Counted from the stretch's first letter, positions 23,362 through 35,858 are shown. The stretch: DNA of 64,000 nucleotides from Ceratorhiza oryzae-sativae (GCA_030998015.1 JARWMV010000234.1:1922001-1986000), one strand, 5' to 3'. The notes: generated from the sequence alone by a model not told the origin. Made by a program: numbers and translations.

Positions 23362-23789
23362 CGTAAATATGACTTCCCCTATGGCAAAATCATTACTATA
23401 GCCGTTGTCGCAGTTAGTAGCGAAAACGGCTTTGTTGCTAGGAAGGAAATTTCCACATTCAGGCGAGAACCATCTGCAGTTTGTGGATGATAATAAGTGT
23501 GCCTATCTCGAGTCTCTCGGAATAGGAATGTTTACGGGTAAGCTCATTGATGTGTAGTAAGTCATGGATACCCCGCTGTAGCATTCACATGAACTGAATC
23601 CTGCGTTCGGCTTTCTTAGGAGCATAGAGATTGACTCTCCATCAACGCTTGATTGGAATGGCTATTTCGTGATTGCCAATATTTCTTTCGTGACCTCAAC
23701 CCACATGCTGGGTGACGCTTTTACAGTAGGTGACAGGCCTTTATACGCTTCCACTTTTGAGCTGAAACGGCCTTTAGTTCACCAATAGG
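23362..23789 (+). pseudogene. Possible DUF6593-like paralogue 3 (diverged)
   Basis: After a 3' splice-like tttccag the frame reads RKYDFPYGKIITIAVVAVSS, then NGFVARKEIST. A second piece after ctgcag reads FVDDNKCAYLESLGIGMFT. After an intron-like stretch ending tttcttag the third piece is SIEIDSPSTLDWNGYFVIAN followed by ISFVTSTHM. The order and spacing resemble the two paralogues upstream, but identity is low. It may be a degraded copy. The assignment rests on by-eye pattern comparison only. Confidence 0.3.
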
Positions 23790-25051
23790 GTGTAAGACTG
23801 GAGCAATACTATCGGTTGAAATTTCGTCGACGTGACACAACATAGTTTTGAATGTATCCGCCTGTGGCGCCCACAGCCGTGATTTAATTTGATATAAATA
23901 CTTCAGCACATGCAGACATAATGACATTACCTCCTGTATGAATACCTTTCAGTACTTGGCGTATATGCACGCACCTTGATAGCATTGAGAGATCTCTCAA
24001 GGTACATCCTTTGTACCATAGCTGAGCCTACAATTGCGAGCAGGCGATATCATTATAGATTATTGTTTACCGTGTTCCGGATAAGGAATTATCTACTTAG
24101 ACAAGCCCACGCTAGCTTTACCGTCTTGCCAGCTAATCAGATATACCCCAACCTCTTGCATACATCCTGCGGCTGAAGTACAGGGAGTTAGTTGAAGTCT
24201 ACGGCATGTACGGGTTGACTTTAGAGTTACCTTGAGCGAGCAAGGTTTGCTCCATAGCCTGCCGCAGAGCCCCTATCGAAGCTACGAAAAGTTAGTGCGT
24301 GCTAGCGTCGAGGCACCATCACTTAGTAGTGATGTATTACTCAATTTTGCCTCAAGCCTCCAGGAGAGCCAGGTTTAACCCAGATTCCATTTGGCCTTCG
24401 CGATAAGCTGTCCAACCGAGGGCGGCCCACGCCAAACACGCGCGTCGCAATAATGGTGATACAGCGAACCAAATGGTGACCAAGGATAATTCATCAAGCT
24501 GGACAAAGGTGTGCTATTTTAGGGGATCTTCATGTGATGATGTGAATCTTGGCGGCATTTGCGCTCCAGTTTCAGCCTCAAAGTGCGGGGGCAAATGAGC
24601 AGATTTATTGACTTTGCATGCAATGCAATATATTTGAGCTAATTGAGAGAGAAATTTATGTATGGCGTGAACCTATAATGCGCATCTTGAAGATACTGTC
24701 CCCACTGGGACTATTGTTCGGTGTGCCGGCGTCCTACGCAAGGAGCGGTATTCCGGCCCGTCTTTGCCAGGCCGCCAGGGCCGGCGCAACAATGGCGCCA
24801 TATCGGGGGATTAGACGGCCTCCGAAGCAGATTCTGGAAAATAGTGCAAGTGATGTGTGTTGTGCGCTTGATGTGGCACACACGCGCTGTACATGACTCT
24901 AAGCGTTGACTCAGATGTTTGTGAGGAACCCCAACGTAAGAGCCGGAACTTCAGATAGCCCACGAGTCTACATGAGTGTGCTCCTTGATTCATATTCATC
25001 CTTCGTAGATTATTCTCACCAAGGTCCACAGTACCTCAGACAATCACCAAA
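23790..25051. other. Intergenic
   Basis: No gene supported; only short chance frames on both strands. Includes the 3' flank of the metallo-beta-lactamase gene. Confidence 0.45.
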
Positions 25052-26264
25052 TCACGAAACTATCAACTCCCACTCAATATCCATCCCAGCCGCACCAATT
25101 GATTCTAATTTACCCCCTACTGCTCCTGTGAGCTCCAACTCGGATGCCCCCTCGCTAACTCTCTTAGCCCGACCATCCGCTTCGAGCTTCTTTAGGTGCA
25201 AAACCACTCCGTGTGCAGCGGCAGCCCACAAGGACTCGGGGTAATCAGCATATATCGACTTGACAATCCCACGCACGTTCAGACGACCTCCTGCCCTCTT
25301 CACGACCTCGACAATCTGCCTTTCTCGTGCCTCGCGGTGGGATATGTATGTTTCAATATAAGATTTGGCCGACTCGGATGGGACGACTGGACCATGTCCA
25401 GGGTATATGGGGACAGGCCAGACATCAGGAAGCTCGACAAGACGACGCAGACTAGGGATATAGGTAGTGAGGTCTTCGAAAACGGCTGTGCCTGCACCAA
25501 GAACTGTATCCGCTGTGAATAGTGCCTCGGGGACTGGAGCGGACGACGAGGCTAGAGAACGGAGGACCAGACAAATTGAGTCGGGTGTATGACCAGGTGT
25601 GTAGACAACCTCAAGTTCAGCTGATTCGTCTTTCGTACGCAGCTTAGTGCCGTCGCTTAGGGGGAAGAATGGAGACGACTGATTAGGAGTGTATGATCCT
25701 TCTTGGAGCATGGAAATCGTCCGTGTTAGCGAAGGATCGGTTTCTCCACGAGGGAGTGGATGTATATGTATGCGAGGCGGAACCCATCCGGTGCCCTTCT
25801 GACTCGCTAGCAGACAGGCTAGCACGTCGGGTAAGCCACCGTGGTGATCGAGATGCTTATGCGTGAGGATAATGTCGCTGATGGGACATGATTCGGGCTG
25901 GGATGCGGAGGATTCATCGAGGTGTGTTTTGAGGTGTACAAGGTACTCGGGCTTGTCGCCCTCGCCAGTATCAATAAGGATGTAAGGTAGCGAACGACCA
26001 ACAATATATGTATTTGTCCCTCGTAGTTGTTAATCGATTGAGCAAGGCGAGATGCCAATAGAAGTACCTTTTAGCGTGAATTTTCCTGGGTTCTAGGTTT
26101 CCGAGGGAAGTTATTGGAGCAGGGTTAAAATTCATCCGATGGAACACCCACCTGCCCAAGGATGCGAGTGACCAGAGGGCCAAGCTGCGGCAATAGTAAG
26201 GAAGCGCTACAGTGGGGAGGGGAGAGGAGAGCAACACGTACGGCTGGATGTTTGCCAAATCCAT
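25052..26264 (-). CDS. Metallo-beta-lactamase-fold hydrolase, LACTB2-like
   Basis: Zinc hydrolase of the LACTB2 family (endoribonuclease-like, mitochondrial in animals; fungal members include polyketide-associated thioesterases). Exon 1 is short, MDLANIQP (start 26264), then LGPLVTRILGQ, then NPGKFTLKG joined to TNTYIVGRSLPYILIDTGEG. All introns are GT-AG and phase-consistent. The metal motif THKHLDHHGG is present, with later ligands in TPGHTPDSICL, LFTADTVLGAG and YPGHGPVV. The C-terminal part SHREARERQIVEVVKRAGGR and AAAAHGVVLHLKKLEADGRA is the winged-helix tail typical of LACTB2, which argues against a plain beta-lactamase. The whole gene looks intact. It is divergent from the ABC pump gene with 500 bp between them. 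Confidence 0.88.
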
Positions 26265-26764
26265 GCGTTGAAAACCAAGAATTGCGTAAATTTGTTGGGC
26301 AGACTCTACGGGCACCTGGGGATCTGGTCCGCTCGAACGACGCGGTGGCGAATCGGCGACCGAGAATCCAATCAAGGTAATGGATCAATAAGCGCCAAGA
26401 GCTGCGATACTCCCGCGCGGTTACAGCTAACCATGATGACCTCAAACTTCCATTACACAATCTTGGACTTGGCTCGTGTCTGCTGAGCTTGCCTCGAGCT
26501 CGATATCAAAACAGGAGACTCTGTGACTTTCGGAGGCTGTTGCTGGGATCCAGTCGACTCAGAGCTTCGTAAAACATGTACTTTCGTCGCGCAAGGCCCT
26601 GGATTCACGGAGCCCGAGGCGCGATTCGTACTTGCTGACCCGCGGCATTTGACTTTTGTTTGAAAAATATCCGAGCCATCCACACCCGCGCGTATGGAGA
26701 GATATTTAAGATTCGCGGTGGAGGATGTGGTGAACCCGAACCCGCTCATCCCCCTTTCTCCCCT
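26265..26764. other. Divergent intergenic region, LACTB2-like / PDR pump
   Basis: No gene supported. Probable shared promoter region for the two divergent genes. Confidence 0.45.
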
Positions 26765-29700
26765 ATGTCGTATCTCGACTCTGGCTCTCGTCAGCGTCCC
26801 AACACGGCTGGCTCTGACCCAGCGACTGCAGTCGCCTCTCGTGCCCCTTCAGAATTCATCGAGATGTCTGAGACTGAAAAACACCCAGGCGACAGGGACG
26901 GGGTCAACGTCCATGAAGCTGAGGCACAGTTCAACGCCCTCTCTCGTCGACTTACTCGCCAAAGCACTCGGCGTCATTTGGATGATGGAGGCGATGTTGA
27001 GAAGCAGGAGACGTTCGATTTGCTCGACTATCTCCGCTCCACCTCTGGCAAACGAGACGAAGCTGGATTTGCCCACAAGCACGTCGGCGTTACCTTTGAG
27101 AATTTGAGGGTCATCGGTGTTGGTGGCGTGAAGATCTGTAAGTGATGTTGAATTGGTTCTTTTTGTGGTTGACTTTGATCTCTCTAGACGTGCGCACCTT
27201 CCCTGACGCGGTCAAGGAGTTTTTCTTTATGCCCTGGTACTTGGGCAGGGCACTCCTTGGCAAGCAACCTGTGGCTCCCAAGACTATCCTCCATTCGTTC
27301 AATGGTGCCGTTCGCCCTGGCGAGATGGTTTTGGTGCTCGGACGTCCTGGTGCTGGATGCTCATCGTTCTTAAAGACGATTGCCAACCAACGCGGTAGCT
27401 TCGTCAGTGTGGATGGAGATGTTCAGTACGCGGGCATTTCCGCTCATGAGTTTGGTAAACGCTTTGCCGGTGAAGCGGCGTACAACATGGAGGGTATGTT
27501 TTAGCTTATCTTTAAATCGTTGATTCGTTCTAACGTGCTTAATACAAGACGATATACATCACCCGATCTTGACTGTGGCCCAGACACTCAAGTTCGCTTT
27601 GGACCTCAAATCTCCAGGACGCCTTCTCCCAGAGCAAACTCGTGCCCAGCTCAACGATGAAATCCTCAACATGCTTCTATCCATGCTTAATATCACCCAT
27701 ACCCGCGACACTGTTGTCGGCAACGAATTCTTGCGCGGTGTGTCTGGAGGAGAGCGCAAGCGCGTATCCATCGCTGAAATGATGGTAAGTCGAATCAAAT
27801 AGACATCTAAACATACATTGACCCCTGGTCCAGTCGAGTCGCGCCTGTGTCCTCTCTTGGGATAACTCCACCCGCGGTCTCGATGCCTCCACCGCTCTCG
27901 ACTATGCCAAGTCCTTGCGCATCATGACCGACATCTTCAAGCTCACTACTTTTGTCTCCCTCTACCAAGCTGGCGAGGGCATCTACGACCAATTCGACAA
28001 GGTCCTACTCATCGATGAAGGTCGCCAGGTATTCTTCGGTCCCGCCAAGGAGGCTCGCCAGTACATGCTTTCGCTTGGTTTCCGTGACCTTCCTCGTCAG
28101 ACCACGGCCGACTACCTCACTGGCTGCACGGATCCTAATGAGCGCCAGTTTGCCGATGGTTACTCGGAGTCTACGGTCCCCTCGACTCCTGATGCGCTGG
28201 CCGAAGCTTTCAAGAACAGTCCGTACTGGAACAACATGATTGCTGAGCGCGAGACGATGCAACTCGAGTGGCAAAAGGAGGCAAACGACCCCAACGGTGC
28301 TCAGGCTCAGTTCCGCCAGGCCACCCAGGAGGAGAAGCGCAAGCATGTCTCGAGCAAGGATCCCCACGTTGTCAGCTACTACAGCATGGTGAAGACGCTC
28401 GTGTGGAGGCAGTGGTTGATGCAGATTCAGGATACCGTAAGTCCTGGTTTATTTGACATTACCCTGACGCTCGGTCTAACTTTCGGTTTACAGTTCTCTA
28501 TTTTCACCAGTTTTGCGACTGCTATAATTATCGCCATTATCTCCGGAAGTGTTTATCTTAACCTACCTCTTACCGCTGCTGGGGCTTTCACTCGCGGTGG
28601 TGTAATATTCTTGGGTCTTTTGTTCAACGCGCTCAACGCTTTCAGTGAACTCGTGAGTACCCTTATCGATAACGATACACGGTACTGAATCATTTCTCAG
28701 CCGGCTATGATGATGGGTCGCCCGATCTTGTACAAACAGCTCTCGTACCGGTTCTATCGCGCGAGTGCACTATCGGTCGCTCAAACAATCACGGACATCC
28801 CGCTCACCTCGATTCGCATCTTGTTGTTCTCGATCATTTTGTACTTCATGTGCGGACTAGAAAGGAGCGCTGGGGGTTTCTTCACCTTCTATCTTTTCGT
28901 ATACCTGTCGTTCTTGGTTATGACTGCATTCTTCCGTTTGGTAAATATTTCTCACAGTTTTCATTTATATTCTGCTAACTGGTCCGTTATTGATAGATCG
29001 GTATTGCCTGCCAAGGTTATGAGATGGCTGCTCGGTTGGCGGCTGTCATTATCACACTCATGGTCCTGTATGCTGGTTATATGATCCCCGTCTATTCGAT
29101 GAAACGCTGGCTGTACGTGGATCCTTGGTTTTTATTTATTTTAATCTTGCTAACTGCATTAACTAGCTACTGGATCTGGTACATAAACCCGGTCAACTAT
29201 GGTTTCGCATCCATTATGGAGAATGAGTTCTACCGTATCAGCATGGCTTGCGTTGGGTGAGTTGAATGACGGCCCTTTGCCAACCACCTGACTCATGCTC
29301 CATAGTGCCTACATTGTTCCCCACAACGCCGGTGGAGTCACAAAATATCCAGAGACGCTCGGACCGAACCAAGTGTGCACTTTGTTGGGCGCCTCACCCG
29401 GACAGTCTCAGGTTTCTGGTGAGTCCGTTGAAAGGTCACGTCCTTGCTGTTGCTGAATTCATGGTCAACAGGTGAAGCGTATATGTCCACCGCACTCCAT
29501 TATCACAAAAACCAACTCTGGCGCAATTTTGGCATCCTCATTTTGTACTGGGTTGCGTTTATTGCATTCCAAATTATTGCTATGGAGGTCTTCCAGTAAG
29601 TTTCTTCCTAAATTTTATCGCATCCGCTCATTTTCTTCTTAGACATGGTGCCCATGCACGTGCTATCACTATCTTTGCCCGCGAGAACAGCGAGACTAAG

Positions 29701-31891
29701 GAACTCAATCAACGTCTCAAGGAGCGAAGGGCTGCTCTCCGCAAGGGTGAAGCTCAACAGGACACCAGCACACTCACCAAGTCGACCAAGTCCTTCACCT
29801 GGGAAAACCTTGACTACACCGTCCCTGTCCCTGGTGGCCATCGCCAACTCCTCAACAAGGTTTTCGGATACGTCAAACCTGGCACTCTCACCGCCCTCAT
29901 GGGTGCTTCGGGTGCGGGGAAAACAACCTTATTGGACGTACTCGCTGGCCGCAAGACGATTGGTGTGATTGGTGGAATGTGCTGATTGGTGGCGAGCATA
30001 CTGGTGTTTCATTCCAGCGTGGTACTGCATACTGCGAGCAGCTCGATGTTCATGAATCGACGGCCACTGTGCGCGAGGCGCTCCGTTTCTCGGCTTATCT
30101 CCGTCAGCCCTACGATGTCCCCAAGGAGGAAAAGGACAAATACGTCGAAGAGGTCATTCAATTGCTCGAGATGGAGGATATTGCCGAGTAAGCCTCATTC
30201 CTGCTATCTTGGCAAGTCGCTTATTCACCCTGCAATCAGTGCCATGATTGGCCAACCCGGCGTTGGACTGGGTGTTGAGGCTCGCAAGCGTGTGACGATC
30301 GGTGTCGAACTTGCTGCCAAGCCCCAGCTCCTCCTGTTCCTTGACGAGCCTACTAGCGGTCTTGACGGCCAGTCCGCATACAACATCGTCCGTTTCCTCA
30401 AGAAGCTCGCTGCCGGCGGCCAGGCTATCCTGTGCACAATCCATCAACCCAACGCTCTCCTGTTCGAGCAGTTTGACAACCTACTTCTGCTCCAGCGCGG
30501 TGGGGAGTGCGTGTACTTCGGACCTATCGGCAAGGACAGCCAGCATCTCGTCAAGTACCTCGGTGACCGTGGTGCAGTTTGCCCTCCTGACGCAAACCCC
30601 GCGGAGTATGTGCTCGAGGCGATCGGCGCTGGCTCTCGTGAACGTATCGGGCCGACCGACTGGGCCGAACTGTGGCGCCAGAGCGACAACTTTGCACAGG
30701 TCAAGCAGGAGATCGTCTACATCAAAGAAGAAGCCAAGAAGCACCCGCCCCAGGCCGATCCAGACGCGAACAAACAATACGCTACGCCATTTATGCATCA
30801 GCTCAAGGTTGTCTCGGAACGTACTCTTACCGCTTTCTGGCGCCAGCCGGATTATGGGTTCACTCGTCTGTTCTCTCATGGAGCGATTGCGCTGTTGACG
30901 AGTTTGACGTTCTTGCAACTCGGCAACTCTACTCAGGAACTCCAGTATCGTGTCTTCGCCATCTTCATCGCCACGGTTATGCCTGCCATCATCATCTCTC
31001 AAGTCGAACCTATGTTTATCGTGGCCCGGATGATCTTTATTCGCGAGTCGTCTTCGCGCATGTACTCTCAGATTGTATTTGCCCTTGGCCAACTCATGGC
31101 TGAGATGCCCTACTCGTAAGTGACTGCAGCTCGTGCTTGCATACCTAAAGCTAACTTGTTTCTCAGGGTGATATGTGCGGTTGCCTACTATTTGTTGTTC
31201 TACTTCCCGGCTGGTTTCCAGTCCGCCTCCAGCCGTGCAGGCTATCACTTCCTCATGATCCTTGTCACTGAGATATTCTCTGTTACACTCGGCCAAATGC
31301 TCGCTGCACTGACACCTAGTGTGTTCATCGCATCACTCCTCAATCCGTTTATCCTCGTGACGGTTAGTAAATTAGTCTATCCGTTCGATTCAGTGCTGAC
31401 GATCAAATTTAGTTCTCTCTATTCTGCGGTGTTACTATCCCGAAGGATGCCATTCCCAAATTCTGGCGCGTCTGGCTTTACGAGCTCGACCCCTTCACCC
31501 GTCTGATTTCCGGACTGGTCTCTAACGAGCTTCATGGCCTCAAGATCACCTGCACTCCGCTTGAATTCTCAGTTTTCCAGCCACCGTCTGGTCAAACATG
31601 TCTTCAGTGGGCGGGCGATTTCGTCAATGCGACGGCTGGCTATCTTGATAACCCAAGTGCCACTTCAGACTGTAAGCCTCCCTGTTGACGGTATATTCAT
31701 GATTTTGGCACTAATATTTGATGTTTGTAGGCCGGTATTGCCCATACAGCTATGGTGATGACTTTTACAAAGGACTCAATATTTCCTTCAGCACGCGCTG
31801 GCGTGACCTTGGCATCATGATCGGGTTCACCGTATTCAATATCATCGTCACTCTCCTCGCTTCCAAGGCATTCAAGTTTTCGAAGCGGTAA
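26765..31891 (+). CDS. PDR-type (ABCG) full-length drug efflux transporter
   Basis: Plasma-membrane ATP-driven exporter of the pleiotropic drug resistance type: NBD1-TMD1-NBD2-TMD2, over 15 exons. It starts [17 protein letters not shown]1 has the degenerate Walker [14 protein letters not shown] (Cys for the Lys), signature [13 protein letters not shown] and Walker [16 protein letters not shown], all usual for PDR pumps. TMD1 spans about 28490-29600 ([20 protein letters not shown]). NBD2 has intact Walker [19 protein letters not shown], a non-canonical signature [18 protein letters not shown] and Walker [19 protein letters not shown]2 runs to AFKFSKR at 31891. Just after NBD2 Walker A the frame breaks: IGVIGG is followed by a stop, while [20 protein letters not shown] is one frame over. 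One missing base in ggtggaatgtgctg (29971-29984) explains it. If real, the break would abolish the second half. Confidence 0.93.
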
Positions 31892-33034
31892 ATTGTTTGT
31901 TTCGGACTTTACTCTTTGTTTCGCATATGTGGTTTGGCTTGTCGAAGCTGTAATGGTGGACAAAATACATGTTTACGTTATTAAAGCGAATGAGTCTCCT
32001 AACGAATCGCCGTGTGAGTGCTGTTGAATTTACAATCATATGCGTGTACGCACGCGCATATTTGTTTCTGTTTCGTATCCCCCTCTCTGATATCATGCGC
32101 GAGTTCGCGGGAACCCCCTTTCTTCTTCCTTAGTTCTCTACATTCGTAGTTGAGCTAAGGTATCGTATTTTCTTTCTTTCTTTTATCATGTATTCTATTC
32201 ACACTGTACTCTGTAGTACGATTTGTATCTTAGGTACAGTATATACACTAGTTCTCTACCTTCGTAGTTGAGCTAACTACGATTTGTATCTTAGCCACGA
32301 ATTACCTCCCTGCGTGAGAAGTGCTCGAGACGGAGAAACTGGGAATCAGATATCAAGATGAATACATGTATACTTCTTTCAACAACAGTTTCAGACTGTG
32401 TACCATGGCCACACGATGCCTGTGACACAATCCAGGCCGTATCCCCACAACCTCCCAACTTTCGGGGACCCTTCTGGTCGGAATTCTACCGTTGGACCAA
32501 AAGGAAAGAGAAAAGGACTGAGAGATGGTGCTACATCGATTTGGTACTTTGCTCCGTATTGTATTCGGCAATTTGTCGAACACACTACCACGTCACCCGA
32601 TCGTAGCTCCGCACCAATTCTACTAGTTTACCTGCCCTCCACGTCCAATCAGCGTTGATTCCGCCCTCGAGTCAAGCTGCGAAATCTAATCACTCCATAA
32701 AGCGTTGACCAACTCATCCGCTGGTGCGCATTTCGCCTATCTCCGCACCCCCCCTACCCCGCTCCATCCCACCCCTGTGCCAAGCCCGCTATCTTTATCT
32801 CGTAGCCCAAGGCAATTCAAGACCAACCTGTTGAGCCTCAGCCAGTCGTAGCTTACCCGAGCATCTGGTCCTCTGCATTTCCACTGCCTATTTAGTTGGG
32901 GCAAGGCAAGCATATGTGGTGCCCAGACGGGAAAAAAGGCCTATAAATTCGAGTCAAGCCGCCATTCGAAGTTCAGAGAGCATTCCTCCACTCTCAAAAG
33001 ATAGCCAACCTTCATCGACTATCAATTATCGACT
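31892..33034. other. Intergenic with short repeated block and TATA-bearing promoter
   Basis: Holds two direct repeats (see the repeat entry). Further on, a ctataaat box near 32941-32948 is followed by a C/T/A-rich leader of about 90 nt before the ATG at 33035, as in a highly expressed gene. A 76-82 codon frame on each strand near 32350-32650 has no family match. Confidence 0.45.
32131..32294. repeat. Interspersed direct repeats
   Basis: The block tagttctctacattcgtagt (32131) recurs at 32249 with one mismatch and continues identically for several bases (tgagctaa). A second element, tacgatttgtatcttag, occurs at 32217-32233 and 32278-32294. The arrangement A-B-A-B suggests a partial tandem duplication of a unit of about 118 bp, with the second copy shortened. 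Confidence 0.7.
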
Positions 33035-33151
33035 ATGATTGCTATCTCTGCAAATTTCACTCACTGGTTTGTCCCCTTCAGCATAGTCCTCGTGCTCCTG
33101 GGCTAGTTTCTGCTGGCTCGAGTCGTCAGCGAAGAATCAGAGATGATGTAA
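33035..33151 (+). pseudogene. Short single-helix membrane ORF with internal UAG
   Basis: ATG at 33035 reads MIAISANFTHWFVPFSIVLV-LLG, then TAG at 33104-33106, then in the same frame FLLARVVSEESEMM to TAA at 33149. Reading through the TAG gives a 38-codon protein with one continuous hydrophobic helix and a charged tail, so the stop falls in the middle of the helix. A TATA-like box lies about 90 nt upstream. It could be a decayed first exon, a misread base, or a read-through gene. Downstream Pro/Ser-rich frames (about 33235-33330) may be later exons. Confidence 0.3.
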
Positions 33152-35283
33152 CCGGCTTTGTATAACTGATTCGCGTTTTGACTCTGAAGAATCCGACTTA
33201 GCACCAAAACCCTAACTTCAAGACCGTCAGGATCATTCCTATCTTGATGGCCCTGCTCCCTCGACATCTCTCCCACCTAGTCCCATCTCTTCCCTCAATC
33301 ACTCAACCGTCCTCGATCCATAGCGGTGCACGTTCGCCAGACTCGGAGATGGGCTACCTATGTTGGAAGCTCGATCCACTATAGTGTATGCCGAAGGAGG
33401 CCGTGTGGGTGCTCACTGTCCGGCAGTATGCGTGGCTAAGGACTCTTCGATAAAGCTTGTACCCAGCCTGTATTCTCCCCAAACGCATACTAGGCGTTAT
33501 TGCGAACTAGAGCGGAGCTCTGCGGGTGCCATGCCTTGGCTGCCGACTCCCTCGCTCGTCTATTCCAGACGATCACTACTCGACGCCCGTCTCTTCACCA
33601 CGACCTCTCAGTCCGTCGAACCTGATCATAAGCTATCCTAACCCCTCCCCCCGTCGCGGTCGGCTATCTTGGCTCTTCGCGCGAATTCTTCTTCAACAAG
33701 AAGCATGATGGGATAGCGTGATAGGCGTACAACAGCAGAGGCAAACACATGCTCCGCAGCTAACCCGAGGACACCGGCTGAGCCTGCCTAGCCTACTTCA
33801 CGGGCAGAGGAGGTTCATTACACCCAGGGCAACCGTACCACATAGCCTCGATACGGTGGGGTTATATGGACTATGTAAGTGATGAAGACAAGGAATGACT
33901 CGTCAGCATCGCGGAATATCACGTTCGTGATTCCAGGTTGTGCTGACACCCCGCCTGAGTTGAAACCCCGGGTCTTTCGGCTTCTCGCCCTACCCACTTC
34001 TTTTCCGTAGTGACGGATTTGGGCTTCCCTAATGCCTCTGTGTAATGGCTATTTGCCCCTGGAGAAGTGTTCTGTTTATGAATAAATTATCCATCAATAA
34101 TAGCAGGCTGACCGCCTCATATGGATTAGCGACAGGCGTATAAATTTGGGCTTCACAGAGTATATCATTTAGTTGCAATTCACACAAGGTGCGAATTGGG
34201 GTGGTTACTTGGGGCTGATTGAGTCTTCGTCATCATTCAGCTCGAGTTGCTGGTGGTAGGGCCTGGTAGTTTGCAAAGCTTCGATATTGCCCATGTTGTA
34301 GCTATATGCATGTAAAACTGACAGCACCCCCTAGAATTCGATGTCTCGTTCATCCCATGTCAGTTACAAGTTGTTCGTTGGCTTGCCCGGCATAATCTGA
34401 GTGTTTTAACCAAGCGGGGAAGTGTATGCGCCAGATTCGCTGCGAAAGGGACCATACTCTGTTCCGCTTCTGTGTTCTACTTACTTATCTCAGATACGCG
34501 AATTGAGTGTTTTCGAACCGGTTGACGGTATCTGAGTCCAGGAGCCGTACTGTCGATACTCTAGCGTATCGCTTAAACATGTTTAAACATCGCGAGCTTT
34601 TCGGTCCCACCAACAGTAGATTACTGATCACATATGCCACGGAGAGCCCAGATGACCCAGCAAGTGAAAGGCGAGAATAAAATGGTACGAGGCGCGGGAC
34701 TTCTAATGCAGAAGTCTCTGTCATGCTATAAGAAACTCGTTGGGCGATGATGCTAAAGGCAGGAACGCAGTCGAGAAGAAGGCATTGGTCTGGCAACAAA
34801 ATATGGTGACAAATATCCATGGGGAGAAAGTGATAGTCGGGTTGGTGTTCCCCTAAGATTCAGCCTGAATAACGAGAGTGTTTACGTAGGAATACAAACA
34901 TGGTCCTAAACAGTACAAGACCCCAAGACTGCCGCCCCCGAATGCACCTGCGGCTGAACTGTGATCAGTCAATGGGCTGGTGTATGAACGAGTGACGCTT
35001 GAAGCAGATCAACTGTCAGCTTTGGTTTCTGTGGTCCATATCGGTGCAAAGCAGTACGTGCGGATATGCGACAGGGACAACGTATTATCTGACAACTATG
35101 TGGTACTTTTGGGAGGTTCAATCCGAAATGTTCGACATTCTAGTTGAGAATATGATAAAAAGAAATCGAGTTCGGAGGCGCTATAGTAGGAAGCCCACCC
35201 AAGCGCCAGAATCACAGACCTAACGAGCAATCCCTTCGACCTCGAGGTACTTATCTGCCCTCTGCCAACCCCCTCCGATATCT
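33152..35283. other. Long gene-poor interval
   Basis: No gene supported. The 93-codon frame at 33360-33641 and a minus frame at 34485-34820 lack motif or splice support. Some Pro/Ser-rich sequence (33235-33330) may belong to a decayed gene starting at 33035. Confidence 0.4.
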
Positions 35284-35536
35284 ATGCCGAAGAAAAAGCC
35301 ACAAAAAGAAATGGAGACGGCTGAGAAAGCGATGGCGCGCCTCGAGGAAGCAGTGCGTTGATATCTCGAAGATGTGTTTATCCTGTAGTGATGGAGTCCC
35401 GCAGCTTCTCGAGCGCCGTAGGAAAGCTGTCGAGAGCGCTCAAGAGAGGAAACGCGAATTTGAGGTTCTGGAGGAGAGATTTCAGCAGTTAAATATCGGC
35501 TTGAAGAATGGCTGGTCTAGTGGTTCGAGAATTTGA
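35284..35536 (+). CDS. Small coiled-coil protein, 66 aa, two exons
   Basis: Exon 1 (35284-35352) reads MPKKKPQKEMETAEKAMARL-EEA. A 52-nt GT-AG intron (gtgcgt...ccgcag) joins exon 2 (35405-35536), LLERRRKAVESAQERKREFE, then VLEERFQQLNIGLKNGW, to a TGA. Phase is 0 on both sides and the heptad pattern continues smoothly across the join, which is why I accept it despite its size. It is highly charged, with a basic N-terminus (KKKPQK) that could direct it to the nucleus. No family recognised. It could be the remnant of a larger coiled-coil gene. Confidence 0.45.
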
Positions 35537-35858
35537 TTTACAAGGATAGAACGCCTGGTGAGTATAACAGGTATCTGGAACAGCTCAGAGCTCACTTGTG
35601 GAGTAGCCCAAGTATATTAATTATGAATCTGTCATCACATACCAAGCCCTGTGAGTGGGTTGTCCTAAAAAGGAAGTGATGTTCACAAGCAAGGCGAAAA
35701 CCGATATCCAACAGATACGTCAAACGGGGGTAGTTAAATGAGGGGTGTTTGTTCAAATTATGGATACAGGAGTGTGAACTGTGGTTAAGTTACATAATTC
35801 ACTCTAGTGCTCTATTCTGGTCCACAAGCCCCGGCTCGGGTTCGATCCCCAAGTCGGA
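35537..35858. other. Intergenic, COX17 3' flank
   Basis: Nothing convincing. A T-loop-like gggttcgatcccc at 35837-35849 was checked as tRNA and rejected. Confidence 0.4.
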
